Assembly (NCBI RefSeq): GCF_011927825.1 | Contig: NZ_JAATJI010000001.1 | Coordinates: 2,232,001-2,296,000, forward strand | Length of the DNA: 64,000 nucleotides | DNA from: Polymorphobacter fuscus | Lineage (GTDB): Bacteria > Pseudomonadota > Alphaproteobacteria > Sphingomonadales > Sphingomonadaceae | Direction: 5' to 3' | Shown here: positions 9,340-17,428 of the stretch, piece after piece | Position numbering within the stretch: the first letter of the stretch is position 1 | How the letters are laid out: the number at the start of each line of letters is the position of its first letter | The notes under the pieces: model-generated | What the model saw: the letters and a program-made list of their open reading frames with translations, nothing else | Told to the model about the DNA's origin: nothing | Databases searched by the model: none | Position numbers and translations under genes: made by a program

Positions 9340-10052
9340 TCATCTTCCCGGCGATCGACCTCAAGGGCGGCAAATGCGTGCGCCTTGCTGAAGGCGATAT
9401 GGACCGCGCGACGATCTACAATGACGATCCCGGCGCGCAGGCGCGGGCCTTTGCCGATGCCGGCGCGACGGCGCTGCATGTCGTCGATCTCGACGGCGCC
9501 TTTGCCGGCGCCAGCCGCAACGGCGATGGCGTGCGTGCGGCGATCGCGGCGTTCCCCGGCCGCGTCCAGGTCGGTGGCGGCATCCGCACGCGGGCACAGG
9601 CCGAAGCCTGGCTGGCGGCCGGCGTCTGGCGGGTGGTGATGGGCACGGCGGCGCTGGAGGACCCGGCATTGGTCCGCGATACCGCCATGGCGCACCCCGG
9701 CCGCGTCGTGGTGGCGGTCGATGCCCGCGATGGCATGGTGGCGACGCGCGGCTGGGCCGAACGCTCGACGCTGCCGGTGGCCGAACTGGCGGCGCGCTTT
9801 GCCGACGCGGGGGTTGCAGCGCTGCTTTTCACCGATGTCGGCCGCGACGGGATGCTGAAGGGCGTCAATCTGGCGGCGACACTGGCGCTGGCGGCGGTCA
9901 GCCCGGTGCCGGTGATCGCGTCGGGCGGTGTTGCCGGCATGGCCGATATCACCGCGCTTGTCGGCCAGCCCAATATCGAAGGCGTCATCACCGGCCGGGC
10001 GCTGTACGATGGCCGGCTCGATCTTGCCGAAGCCCTGGCGGCGGCGGCATGA
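9336..10052 (+). CDS. hisA: Phosphoribosylformimino-5-aminoimidazole carboxamide ribotide isomerase
   Basis: HisA is a (beta/alpha)8 barrel that isomerises ProFAR to PRFAR. The first strand holds the catalytic Asp in [13 protein letters not shown], and the second catalytic Asp is in [12 protein letters not shown]. Phosphate loops GGGIRTR and ASGGVAGM are present. It is 238 residues, normal length. It overlaps hisH and hisF by four bases at each end, so the three products are translationally coupled. Confidence 0.96.
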   Translation: MIIFPAIDLKGGKCVRLAEGDMDRATIYNDDPGAQARAFADAGATALHVVDLDGAFAGASRNGDGVRAAIAAFPGRVQVGGGIRTRAQAEAWLAAGVWRVVMGTAALEDPALVRDTAMAHPGRVVVAVDARDGMVATRGWAERSTLPVAELAARFADAGVAALLFTDVGRDGMLKGVNLAATLALAAVSPVPVIASGGVAGMADITALVGQPNIEGVITGRALYDGRLDLAEALAAAA

Positions 10053-10810
10053 GTCTTGCCGTCCGCGTCATCCCCTGCCTCGACGTCGCCAACGGCCGTG
10101 TCGTCAAGGGCGTCAACTTCGTCGCGTTGCGCGATGCCGGTGACCCGGTCGAGGCGGCGCGGGCCTATGACGCCGCCGGCGCCGATGAACTGACGTTCCT
10201 CGACATCACCGCCAGCCACGAGGATCGCGGCACGCTGCTCCACATCGTCGAAGCGACCGCCGATGCCTGTTTCATGCCGCTGACGGTCGGCGGTGGCGTC
10301 CGATCGGTCGCCGATGCCCGGGCGCTGCTGCTGGCCGGCGCCGACAAGATCGCGGTCAATTCCGCCGCCATCGCCCGCCCGGCGTTGATCGGCGAACTGG
10401 CGATGCGCTTCGGGGACCAGTGTGTCGTCGTCGCTGTCGATGCCAAGGCGGTCGCGCCCGGCAAATGGGAGATCTTCACCCATGGCGGGCGCCGCGCCAC
10501 CGGCATCGACGCGGTGACCTATGCGCAGGAAGCGGCGCAGCTGGGGGCGGGCGAAATCCTGCTGACCAGCATGGATCGTGACGGCACGCGCGGCGGCTAT
10601 GACCTCGCCCTCACCCGCGCCATCGCCGATGCGGTGCCGGTGCCGGTGGTGGCGTCGGGCGGGGTCGGCGGCGTGCAGGACCTTGTCGCCGGCGTTGTCG
10701 AAGGCCATGCCAGCGCGGTCCTGGCGGCGTCGATCTTCCATTTCGGCGAGGCGACGGTTGCCGACGCCAAGGCGGCACTGGCGGCGGCCGGCGTGAGGGT
10801 GCGGAAATGA
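10049..10810 (+). CDS. hisF: Imidazole glycerol phosphate synthase, cyclase subunit
   Basis: HisF forms the heterodimeric synthase with HisH, turning PRFAR and ammonia into imidazole glycerol phosphate and AICAR. Signatures are [18 protein letters not shown] with the first catalytic Asp, [16 protein letters not shown], and [13 protein letters not shown] with the second Asp. It is 253 residues. The barrel is homologous to HisA, its immediate neighbour. Its stop overlaps the hisE start by four bases. Confidence 0.97.
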   Translation: MSLAVRVIPCLDVANGRVVKGVNFVALRDAGDPVEAARAYDAAGADELTFLDITASHEDRGTLLHIVEATADACFMPLTVGGGVRSVADARALLLAGADKIAVNSAAIARPALIGELAMRFGDQCVVVAVDAKAVAPGKWEIFTHGGRRATGIDAVTYAQEAAQLGAGEILLTSMDRDGTRGGYDLALTRAIADAVPVPVVASGGVGGVQDLVAGVVEGHASAVLAASIFHFGEATVADAKAALAAAGVRVRK

Positions 10811-11127
10811 CCGACGACGTCTTCGACCGGGTGATCGCCCGCATCACGCTCAATCGCCATGCCGACCCGGCGACCAGCTATGTCGCGCGGCTGACCGCCA
10901 AGGGCCGTGCCAAGATCGCCCAGAAGCTCGGCGAGGAAGCGGTCGAGACCGTCATCGCGGCGATGGGCAAGGACCGCGGCGAGATCGTCGGCGAAGCGAC
11001 CGACCTGATGTTCCATCTTGCCGTGCTGCTCGTCGATGCCGGGCTGAGCTTCGACGACATTCGCGCCGAGCTCGAACGCCGCGAAGGTGTGTCGGGCATC
11101 GCCGAAAAGGCCAGCCGCAAGGTCTAG
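10807..11127 (+). CDS. hisE: Phosphoribosyl-ATP diphosphatase
   Basis: HisE hydrolyses phosphoribosyl-ATP to phosphoribosyl-AMP, an early step of the pathway. It is a 106-residue all-alpha MazG-like NTP pyrophosphatase; the metal-binding acidic cluster is in [13 protein letters not shown] and [13 protein letters not shown]. It is not fused to HisI. It is the last gene of the operon. Its TAG stop overlaps the stop of the convergent glycerate kinase gene through a shared CTAG, leaving no room for a terminator between them. Confidence 0.95.
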   Translation: MTDDVFDRVIARITLNRHADPATSYVARLTAKGRAKIAQKLGEEAVETVIAAMGKDRGEIVGEATDLMFHLAVLLVDAGLSFDDIRAELERREGVSGIAEKASRKV

Positions 11128-12383
11128 TCGACCAGGATGATCCGGATGTCGTTGACATTGGTCAGCGTCGGCCCGGTCACCAGCAAATCGCCCAGCGCTG
11201 CGAAAAAGCCATGCGCGTCGTTCGCTGCGAGGAACGCCGCCGGATCGAGCCCGCGCGCGCGGGCGCGGGCGAGCGTGTCCGGGCCGATGCGGGCGCCGGC
11301 CGCGTGGCTCGACCCGTCGATGCCGTCGCTGTCCGCTGCCAGCGCGGTGATACCGCGGGCGCCATCGAGGCCGATCGCCAGTGCCAGCGCATATTCGAGG
11401 TTGCGCCCGCCGCGCCCGCCCTGTCCCGTTACCGTCACGCTGGTCTCGCCACCGGAGATGATTGCGGTCCGGGCCGGCGCCTGACGGGCCAGCGCGGCAT
11501 GCGCGGCGCCGATCGCGCGTGCCTCGCCTTGCAGGTCGTCGCCGAGACTGATGACGCCATAGCCAAGGGCGGCCGCTGCCCGGCCGGCGGCGTCGAGGGC
11601 GTCGCGGGCGCGGGCGAGGATCTGCACATCGCCGGGCGGGACCGCTGCCGGCGCCGCTGCCGCCAGCTCTGCTGCGACGCCGGGTGGAACGGATATGCCG
11701 TATCGCGCCACCACGGCTGCGGCGTCGCCCGTGTCGCCGGCAAGCGTCGGCCCCGAGGCGACGAGTGCCGCATCGTCGCCCGGGATGTCGGAAATGACCC
11801 AGGTGGTGACCGCCGCCGGCGCCGCGGCCGCCGCCAGCCGACCGCCCTTGATCCGCGACAGCGCCCGGCGCACGCAGTTGATCTCGGCAATCGCCGCGCC
11901 CGATCGCAGCAGCGCCTGCGTCAACGCGGCCTTGTCGGCCAGGGTCACGCCGGCGACGGGCGCCGCCAGCAGCGCCGAGCCGCCGCCCGACACCAGCATC
12001 AGCAGGTGGTCGCCCGGCCCCAGCCCTCTCGCCAGTGCCAGCGCCGCATCGGCGGCGGCCTGGCTGTCCGGATCGGGCACGGGATGGCCGGCGGTGCGGA
12101 CCGTCACCCTCGGCCATCCCGTACCTGCCGGAACATGGCCATGGGGCGCCACCACCAGTCCGCCGAACGGGCGCGGGCTGCGCGCCTGTGCTGCTGCCAT
12201 CAACGGCACTGCCGCCTTGCCGATGGCGATCACGACCAGCCGCCGGTGCGCCGGCGGCAGCAGGCGCGGCATCACCGCATCGGCGGAAACCGCCGAAATG
12301 GCGGTGGAAAACAGCGCCGACAGCCTGTCCTCGCTGTCCCCTGCGTCCGACTGCGTCACGGAGCCCCTCACGATTTCTTGCAT
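11124..12383 (-). CDS. Glycerate 2-kinase, GckA/TtuD (MOFRL) family
   Basis: A type II glycerate kinase making 2-phosphoglycerate from D-glycerate and ATP. The N-terminal domain has IAIGKAAVPLM, HPVPDPDS and the nucleotide loop LVSGGGSALL; after RRALSRIKGGRLAAAA come VISDIPGDD and SGPT, and the C-terminal MOFRL-type segment has SGGETSVTVTGQGGRGGRN and ADSDGIDGSSHAAG. Length 419 fits. It converges on hisE with overlapping stop codons and diverges from the flavoprotein gene at 12450. It could work with the hydroxyacid dehydrogenase at 16375-17382, which may reduce hydroxypyruvate or glyoxylate, but the two are not in one operon. Confidence 0.9.
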   Translation of the reverse strand: MQEIVRGSVTQSDAGDSEDRLSALFSTAISAVSADAVMPRLLPPAHRRLVVIAIGKAAVPLMAAAQARSPRPFGGLVVAPHGHVPAGTGWPRVTVRTAGHPVPDPDSQAAADAALALARGLGPGDHLLMLVSGGGSALLAAPVAGVTLADKAALTQALLRSGAAIAEINCVRRALSRIKGGRLAAAAAPAAVTTWVISDIPGDDAALVASGPTLAGDTGDAAAVVARYGISVPPGVAAELAAAAPAAVPPGDVQILARARDALDAAGRAAAALGYGVISLGDDLQGEARAIGAAHAALARQAPARTAIISGGETSVTVTGQGGRGGRNLEYALALAIGLDGARGITALAADSDGIDGSSHAAGARIGPDTLARARARGLDPAAFLAANDAHGFFAALGDLLVTGPTLTNVNDIRIILVD

Positions 12384-12449
12384 TTTTTTGGCGTTTTCGC
12401 CGTATAGACATCACATCGCGCGCGGGGGCGCACGGAGTTTGATCGGATA

Positions 12450-13871
12450 ATGATGCTGAATGGGCTGAAGGCGGTTTCCATGGGCGGCCGCGAAATGTGG
12501 CCGCTGGTCGAAGGCGGCAAGGGTGTCGCCGCGACCAACCATCTGTCGTCAGGCGCCTGGGCCCGCGCCGGCGGCGTCGGCACCATTTCCGCCGTCAACG
12601 CCGACAGTTACGACCCCGAGGGTCGCATCATTCCCCAGATCTATTCGGCGCTGACCCGGCGCGAGCGCCACGAGGAACTGGTCGAATATGCCATCGAAGG
12701 CGCGGTGCAGCAGGTGCAGCGTGCCTATGAGATGGCGGAACCCGAACTGTCGCGCGGCTTCGGCGCACTCAACATCAACGTCCTGTGGGAAATGGGGGGT
12801 GCCCAGCGCGTTCTCGAAGGCGTGCTCGGGCGCACGAAGGGCCTTGTCCATGGCGTCACCTGCGGCGCCGGCATGCCATACAAGCTGTCGGAGATCGCCG
12901 CCCATCACGGCGTCCATTATTACCCGATCATCAGCAGCGCCCGCGCCTTTCGCGCCCTTTGGAAGCGCGCCTATTCCAAGGCGGCGGAGTGGCTTGGCGC
13001 CGTGGTGTACGAAGATCCCTGGCTCGCCGGCGGCCACAACGGCCTGTCGAACGCCGAGGACCCGCGCGTCCCGCAGGACCCGCTGCCGCGCGTCCGCGAA
13101 TTGCGCGCCGTCATGCGCGAATCGGGCATCGCCGACAGCGTGCCGATCATCATGGCCGGCGGCGTCTGGGCGCTCAGCGAATGGACGGACTGGATCGACA
13201 ACCCCGATCTCGGCCAGATCGTCTTCCAGTTCGGCACCCGCCCGCTGCTGACGCAGGAAAGTCCGATTCCGGAAGGCTGGAAAGCACGGCTGATGACCCT
13301 GCAGGAGGGCGATATTTCCCTGCACAAATTCTCGCCGACCGGCTTTTATTCCAGCGCGGTGCGCAATCCCTTCCTGCGCACACTCGAGGGTCGGTCCGAA
13401 CGCCAGATCGCCTTTTCCACGACGGCGACCGGTGATCACCAGTTCCTGCTCGATGTCGGCGTCGGCCGCAAAAGCTATTATGTCACGCGGGACGATTTGC
13501 TGCGCGCCCGCGAATGGCATGGGGCGGGGTTTACCGACGCGTTGAAAACGCCCGACAACACGCTCGTGTTCGTGGGCCCGGCCGAGAAGGCGATGGTACG
13601 CAAGGACCAGGCAGATTGCATGGGCTGCCTGTCGCAATGCGCCTTTTCCAGCTGGGCGGACAATGAAACCAATACCACCGGCCGGCTGGCGGACCCACGC
13701 AGCTTCTGCATCCAGAAGACGCTGCAGGACATCGCGCATGGCGGCGATACCGAACAGAATCTGATGTTCGGCGGCCATTCGGCCTTCCGCTTTGCCAAGG
13801 ATCCCTTTTATTCCAATGGCTTCGTGCCGACGGTCGGGCAGCTGGTCGATCGCATCCTGACCGGCGCCTGA
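12450..13871 (+). CDS. Nitronate monooxygenase-like FMN protein with a C-terminal four-cysteine site
   Basis: A 473-residue TIM-barrel flavoprotein of the nitronate monooxygenase / enoyl-ACP reductase-like family (LKAVSMGGREMWP start, GGVGTISAVNA phosphate loop, VTCGAGMPYKL, EDPWLAGGHNG, IIMAGGVWAL, FQFGTRPLLT). It is longer than typical nitronate monooxygenases, which run to about 330-370 residues. The extra C-terminal region carries Cys390-x2-Cys393-x3-Cys397 in DCMGCLSQC and Cys420, close to the 4Fe-4S motif of 2,4-dienoyl-CoA reductases. An NAD(P)H-linked redox role is inferred; the substrate is unknown. It diverges from glycerate kinase across a 66-base gap. Confidence 0.8.
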   Translation: MMLNGLKAVSMGGREMWPLVEGGKGVAATNHLSSGAWARAGGVGTISAVNADSYDPEGRIIPQIYSALTRRERHEELVEYAIEGAVQQVQRAYEMAEPELSRGFGALNINVLWEMGGAQRVLEGVLGRTKGLVHGVTCGAGMPYKLSEIAAHHGVHYYPIISSARAFRALWKRAYSKAAEWLGAVVYEDPWLAGGHNGLSNAEDPRVPQDPLPRVRELRAVMRESGIADSVPIIMAGGVWALSEWTDWIDNPDLGQIVFQFGTRPLLTQESPIPEGWKARLMTLQEGDISLHKFSPTGFYSSAVRNPFLRTLEGRSERQIAFSTTATGDHQFLLDVGVGRKSYYVTRDDLLRAREWHGAGFTDALKTPDNTLVFVGPAEKAMVRKDQADCMGCLSQCAFSSWADNETNTTGRLADPRSFCIQKTLQDIAHGGDTEQNLMFGGHSAFRFAKDPFYSNGFVPTVGQLVDRILTGA

Positions 13872-13896
13872 CCGCGCTCGGATCGCGAAGCGCGGC

Positions 13897-14169
13897 CTAT
13901 TCGGGCGGACAGGCGACTTCGACGCCGCGATCGAAACAGCGGGTTGCATTGGCGTTGCGGTCGACCGCCGCGCCGACGATCGCGCCGCCCGCCGCACCAA
14001 CTGCTGCGCCGGTGGCGCGGGCACCGGCCGTCGCCCCGCCCACGGCCGCGCCGCCGACGGCACCTGCCACCGCACCGGTGGCCTTCGCCGTTCGGCAGGC
14101 CGGCAGTGTCAGCAGCGTCATGGCGGCCGCGCCGATGATGGCCGCCCGCGCGATTGCCGGCTGCCTCAC
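13897..14169 (-). CDS. Glycine-zipper lipoprotein, downstream tandem copy
   Basis: A 90-residue predicted outer-membrane lipoprotein. The GTG at 14169 overlaps the stop of the upstream paralogue (GTGA) and yields a proper signal peptide: basic start RQPAIAR, a hydrophobic core and the lipobox LPAC. The mature part is a glycine/alanine-rich zipper (GAVAGAVGGAAVGGA...AVGAAGGAIVGAAVDR) that could pack in a membrane, followed by a short tail with two cysteines, RCFDRGVEVACPPE. It shares the zipper and the C-terminal CF-x-RGVEVACPP tail with the gene before it, so the pair looks like a duplication. It belongs to the broad OmpA/SlyB-like glycine-zipper group; function unknown. Confidence 0.75.
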   Translation of the reverse strand: MRQPAIARAAIIGAAAMTLLTLPACRTAKATGAVAGAVGGAAVGGATAGARATGAAVGAAGGAIVGAAVDRNANATRCFDRGVEVACPPE

Positions 14170-14426
14170 TTCGGCGGGCAGGCGACTTCGACTCCGCGCT
14201 GGAAGCACTTGCCCGAATTGACGTCACGATCGACCGCGCCGCCGACAATCGCGCCACCCGCCGCGCCGATCGCGGCGCCGGTGACGGCACTGCCGCCGGT
14301 CATCGCGCCCATCGCGGCGCCGCCGGCTGCACCGGTTGCTGCGCCGGTGCCGGTGTGCGTCGCACAGCCGGCAAGCCCGATGGTGGTCAGAATCGCTGCC
14401 GAAATCATCTTCAGATTTGCCGTCAC
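14166..14426 (-). CDS. Glycine-zipper lipoprotein, upstream tandem copy
   Basis: An 86-residue predicted lipoprotein. The GTG at 14426 is chosen because AGAAGGA lies eight bases upstream and it gives a clean signal peptide with lipobox LAGC (ISAAILTTIGLAGC). The mature protein is a glycine zipper (GAATGAAGGAAMGAMTGG...GAAGGAIVGGAVDR) and ends KCFQRGVEVACPPK. The tail cysteines could form a disulfide. It is translated first and coupled to its paralogue at 13897-14169. An ECF-type promoter for the opposite-strand sigma gene lies about 100 bases away. Confidence 0.78.
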   Translation of the reverse strand: MTANLKMISAAILTTIGLAGCATHTGTGAATGAAGGAAMGAMTGGSAVTGAAIGAAGGAIVGGAVDRDVNSGKCFQRGVEVACPPK

Positions 14427-14526
14427 GGTGCCATTCCTTCTGCCATCAATGCCATCAGCAACGAAAATCCTCCGCCGCTGAGGCAATATAGCGCATCGGA
14501 AACGTAACGTTAAGCCCGCCGCCGGT

Positions 14527-14552
14527 GTAACCGCGCCGCGCTCCCAAGCGAA
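14527..14552 (+). promoter_or_regulatory. Candidate ECF promoter GTAACC-N16-CGAA
   Basis: GTAACC (14527-14532), exactly 16 bases, CGAA (14549-14552). From memory, this is the consensus described for Caulobacter SigF, the ECF sigma paired with an NrsF anti-sigma, and it lies directly upstream of an ECF sigma/NrsF-type pair. It would give a transcript starting near 14559 and implies autoregulation. I found no second exact copy on reading the window. Confidence 0.6.
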
Positions 14553-14649
14553 ATGCACCATGTCATGACAGGCGCTGATCTTCGTGGCGGTTGAAGCCGC
14601 CATCGGGCCATTCCCGCTGCCGGGCACAGCGGCTAGTCTGCTTGCGTTG

Positions 14650-15198
14650 ATGGCGCCGACGACCGATCCCGATGTGCGCGCCTGGGGCGCCATGATGGCG
14701 GCTGCCCAACGCGGCGAGGCTGCGCCCTATCGCCGCCTGCTTGGCGAACTGCGTCCCTGGCTCCTGCGCTATTTCCGGCGGCGGCTGCCGCCGGCAGCGG
14801 TGGAAGATGCCGTGCAGGAGACGTTGATTGCCCTTCACGACAAGCGTCATACCTATGACCCGGCGCGCCCGTTCGGACCCTGGCTGGCCGGCATTGCGCG
14901 CTACAAATGGATCGACAGTCTGCGCAGTGCTGGCCGCACAGCGGCCGACGCCTTGCCGGACACGCTGTCTACCCCCGGGCATGACCGCGCCGTTACCAGT
15001 GCCACGGCGCTGGCCGGACTGCTCGCCATGCTGAAACCGGCCCAGGCTGACGCCATCCGCCTGGTCAAGCTCGACGGGCGCAGCATCGCCGAAGCCGCGG
15101 CGCTGACCGGCCAGTCCGAGGCGCTGGTCAAGGTCAACATCCACCGCGGGCTCGGCCGCCTCGCCCGTCTTGTCGAAAGCGCCGTCGATGACGATTGA
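14650..15198 (+). CDS. ECF sigma factor, SigF-like
   Basis: A 182-residue group IV sigma factor with only regions 2 and 4. Region 2 has LRPWLLRYFRRRLPPAAVEDAVQETLIALHDKRHTYDP and the PWLAGIARYKWIDSLR stretch; region 4 has LKPAQADAIRLVKLDGRSIAEAAALTGQSEALVKVNIHRGLGRLA. The ATG at 14650 gives the usual N-terminus of the group; a GTG at 14584 would add 22 residues. Its 3' end overlaps the NrsF-type gene by 11 bases. Pairing and promoter point to a stress sigma, in Caulobacter linked to heavy-metal and oxidative stress; transfer of that role is inference. Confidence 0.9.
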   Translation: MAPTTDPDVRAWGAMMAAAQRGEAAPYRRLLGELRPWLLRYFRRRLPPAAVEDAVQETLIALHDKRHTYDPARPFGPWLAGIARYKWIDSLRSAGRTAADALPDTLSTPGHDRAVTSATALAGLLAMLKPAQADAIRLVKLDGRSIAEAAALTGQSEALVKVNIHRGLGRLARLVESAVDDD

Positions 15199-15853
15199 GC
15201 CTGCCCCCGACCGGCTGATCGATCGTCTGGTCGCCGATCTGGTGATTGTCACTCCGCCCCGGCCGATGCGCGATGCATGGCGTGTCGCGGCCTTGGTGGT
15301 CGCCGAAATGCTGGTGTTCGGGCTGTGGCGCGGGGCCAATCCGGACTTGCCGTGGCTGCTGGAAAGCCCGGCCTTCTGGTGGAAACTGCTCGGCTTCGGG
15401 CTGATCGGGACGGCTTCGGTCTTGTTCTTGCTCGCCTCGCTCGATCCGGCGCTGACGATGGCGCGGCGTCAGGCGTCGCTGTGGCGCGCCACTGCGATCA
15501 CTGCCGCCGGCGTGATGGCGGTGGGGTGGCGGATCGATGCCGCGATACCGGGTACGTCGGAGTTGTCGGCGCGGCTGGAGTGGCGCGAGGGGCTGGACTG
15601 CCTTGCCAACATCCTGCTGCTGGCGCTGCCCTTGCTGCTGGCCCTGGGGCTGCTGGTGCAGCGCGGGGCGCCGACACGCCCGGGGCGGACCGCGGTGGCC
15701 GCGGGGCTGGGGGCGGCAGGGTTGGCGACCTTCGTCTTTGCCCTGCACTGCCCGCATCTCGATGTCGTCTATATCGCTGCCTGGTATGGCGGCGCCGTGC
15801 TGGTGGTGGCCGGGCTGGCGCGGCTGCTGTTGCCGCGCCTCGCCCGGTGGTAG
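15188..15853 (+). CDS. NrsF family anti-sigma factor (DUF1109)
   Basis: A 221-residue inner-membrane protein with about six hydrophobic segments and a short cytoplasmic N-terminus (IEPAPDRLIDRLVADL) that probably holds the sigma factor. Two cysteines sit where NrsF proteins have conserved ones: Cys138 in EGLDCLANI and Cys188 in ALHCPHLDVVYIAAWYG. In Caulobacter such cysteines are tied to signal sensing. The ATG at 15188 overlaps the sigma gene, so the two are made in step. It ends two bases before a convergent gene. Confidence 0.85.
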   Translation: MTIEPAPDRLIDRLVADLVIVTPPRPMRDAWRVAALVVAEMLVFGLWRGANPDLPWLLESPAFWWKLLGFGLIGTASVLFLLASLDPALTMARRQASLWRATAITAAGVMAVGWRIDAAIPGTSELSARLEWREGLDCLANILLLALPLLLALGLLVQRGAPTRPGRTAVAAGLGAAGLATFVFALHCPHLDVVYIAAWYGGAVLVVAGLARLLLPRLARW

Positions 15854-15854
15854 G

Positions 15855-16259
15855 TCAGGCGGCAGCGAGGCTCTTTTCGACATCGGCGACCGAATGACCG
15901 GTCAGGTCCTTGGCGACTTCGCCGAGCAGGATCGCCGAAAGCGACTTGTGATAATGTTTGCGCAGCTCGCCCAGCGTCCGCGGTGCGGCGACGATGATCA
16001 GGTTTTCGATCTTGCCGTCGAGAACGCGCTTGTTGAGCATGGCGGCGATGCCCGCGGCAAAACCGTCCTCGTTCTGCTGGCTGTCGTCGGGGTTGGCGCT
16101 GCTCGACTGGTGGCGTCCGCCCGAACCCTTGTTGTCGCTCGAAATGTCGGCGTCGGGGATGGGCGTCAACTTCGGTCCGGCTTCATCGCCGCCGTTGCGG
16201 AACAGGTTCAGGATCTCGCCGTCGGCGACGGCGACAATGGTGCCATGGGGGATAAGCAT
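15855..16259 (-). CDS. Host attachment family protein
   Basis: A 134-residue protein of the host-attachment (Host_attach) family, named after an Agrobacterium gene needed for plant attachment, but found widely in alphaproteobacteria without hosts. The N-terminus PHGTIVAVADGEILNLFRN and the second half NLIIVAAPRTLGELRKHYHKSL are the family core; the middle (DNKGSGGRHQSSSANPDD) is polar and disordered. A good AGAGGA lies six bases before the ATG at 16259. The fold resembles the release-factor eRF1 domain 2 group, but no biochemical role is established. Confidence 0.82.
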   Translation of the reverse strand: MLIPHGTIVAVADGEILNLFRNGGDEAGPKLTPIPDADISSDNKGSGGRHQSSSANPDDSQQNEDGFAAGIAAMLNKRVLDGKIENLIIVAAPRTLGELRKHYHKSLSAILLGEVAKDLTGHSVADVEKSLAAA

Positions 16260-16374
16260 GTGATTTCCTCTGGTGTTGCCCGGAGCCAACGCGCGGGCGA
16301 GCCGATCGGTCCCTAATGCCTTGCGTCGACGGGCGCCAGTGAAAGACGGCGGGCGGGCGTCAGGCGCGGCGCCG

Positions 16375-17382
16375 CTACGCCCAACCTTCCAGAACCTGGT
16401 CCAGGGGCCGGTGCCCGTCCGCCCAGACGCGGATGTTGGCGATCACCTTTTCTCCCATCGCCTGCCGGCCTTCGAACGTGGCGCTGCCCATGTGCGGCAC
16501 CAGCACGACCCCGGGCAGATCGAGCAGCCGCGGGTCGATTGCCGGCTCGTTTTCGAACACGTCGAGCCCGGCGCCGGCGATCCGCCCCGCCGTCAGCGCC
16601 TCGCACAGCGCGTTCTCGTCGACGATCTCGCCGCGCGCGGCATTGATGATATAGGCCTGCCGCTGCATCAGCGCGAATTGCCGTTCACCGACCAGATGGT
16701 GGGTTTCGGCGGTGTGCGGGCAGTTGATGGTGATGATGTCGACCCGCGCCAGCATGGCATCGAGATTGTCCCACCATGTCGCTTCCAGCGCGCTTTCGAC
16801 TTCGGCGGGCAGGCGGTGGCGGTTGTGGTAATGGACGGTCAGGCCGAAGGCGCGGGCGCGCGTGGCGACGGCGCGGCCGATACGCCCCATGCCGATGATG
16901 CCGAGCCGCTTGCCGGTGATGCGGTGGCCGAGCATGCCGGTTGGCGACCAGCCGTTCCATTCGCCGGCGCGGACCAGCTTTTCACCTTCGGCCAGCCGGC
17001 GCGGGACGCCCAGGATCAGCGCCATCACCATGTCGGCGGTGTCGTCGGTCAACACGCCGGGCGTATTGGTGACGACAACCCCGGCCGCCCGCGCGGCGCC
17101 GAGATCGATATGATCGACACCCACGCCGAAATTGGCGAGAAGTTTCAAGCGGCCGGAATTGGCGAAGACGGCGGCGTCGATCTCGTCGGTCACCGTCGGC
17201 ACCAGCACGTCGCAGCGGCCTGCGGCGTCTGCCAGCGCGGCGGCGGTCATCGGTTCGTCGCTCAGGTTGAGTTCGACATCGAACAGTTCCGCCATCCGCG
17301 TTTCCACCAGCTGCGGCAGCCGGCGGGTGACGATCACCTTGGGCCGCGGTCGCGCCTGGGGACGGGTGGGAGGGGGTGCCAT
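16375..17382 (-). CDS. D-2-hydroxyacid dehydrogenase (glyoxylate/hydroxypyruvate reductase type)
   Basis: A 335-residue NAD(P)-dependent dehydrogenase. The Rossmann motif is GIIGMGRIGRAVATRA, the catalytic Arg is in NAARGEIVDE, the Glu in FENEP and the catalytic His in LVPHMGSAT. NFGVGVDHIDLGAARAAGV is the usual interdomain signature. The arginine after the second strand (HYHNRHRLP) suggests NADPH use. The GMLGHRITGKRLG stretch fits GyaR-like glyoxylate reductases. Substrate specificity between glyoxylate, hydroxypyruvate and other acids cannot be settled here. The first 14 residues are a Pro/Arg-rich extension. Confidence 0.9.
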   Translation of the reverse strand: MAPPPTRPQARPRPKVIVTRRLPQLVETRMAELFDVELNLSDEPMTAAALADAAGRCDVLVPTVTDEIDAAVFANSGRLKLLANFGVGVDHIDLGAARAAGVVVTNTPGVLTDDTADMVMALILGVPRRLAEGEKLVRAGEWNGWSPTGMLGHRITGKRLGIIGMGRIGRAVATRARAFGLTVHYHNRHRLPAEVESALEATWWDNLDAMLARVDIITINCPHTAETHHLVGERQFALMQRQAYIINAARGEIVDENALCEALTAGRIAGAGLDVFENEPAIDPRLLDLPGVVLVPHMGSATFEGRQAMGEKVIANIRVWADGHRPLDQVLEGWA

Positions 17383-17428
17383 GGCCGAAAGGGTTGCCCC
17401 GCGCCGCCCGGTGCGTCAAGACACGGCG

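Noticed and set aside
12378..12408. TTGCAT and TATAGA boxes upstream of the nitronate monooxygenase-like gene
   Set aside because: The spacer is 19 bases, longer than usual, and GGCG-TTTT-CGCC between them forms its own small palindrome; too weak to list as a promoter.
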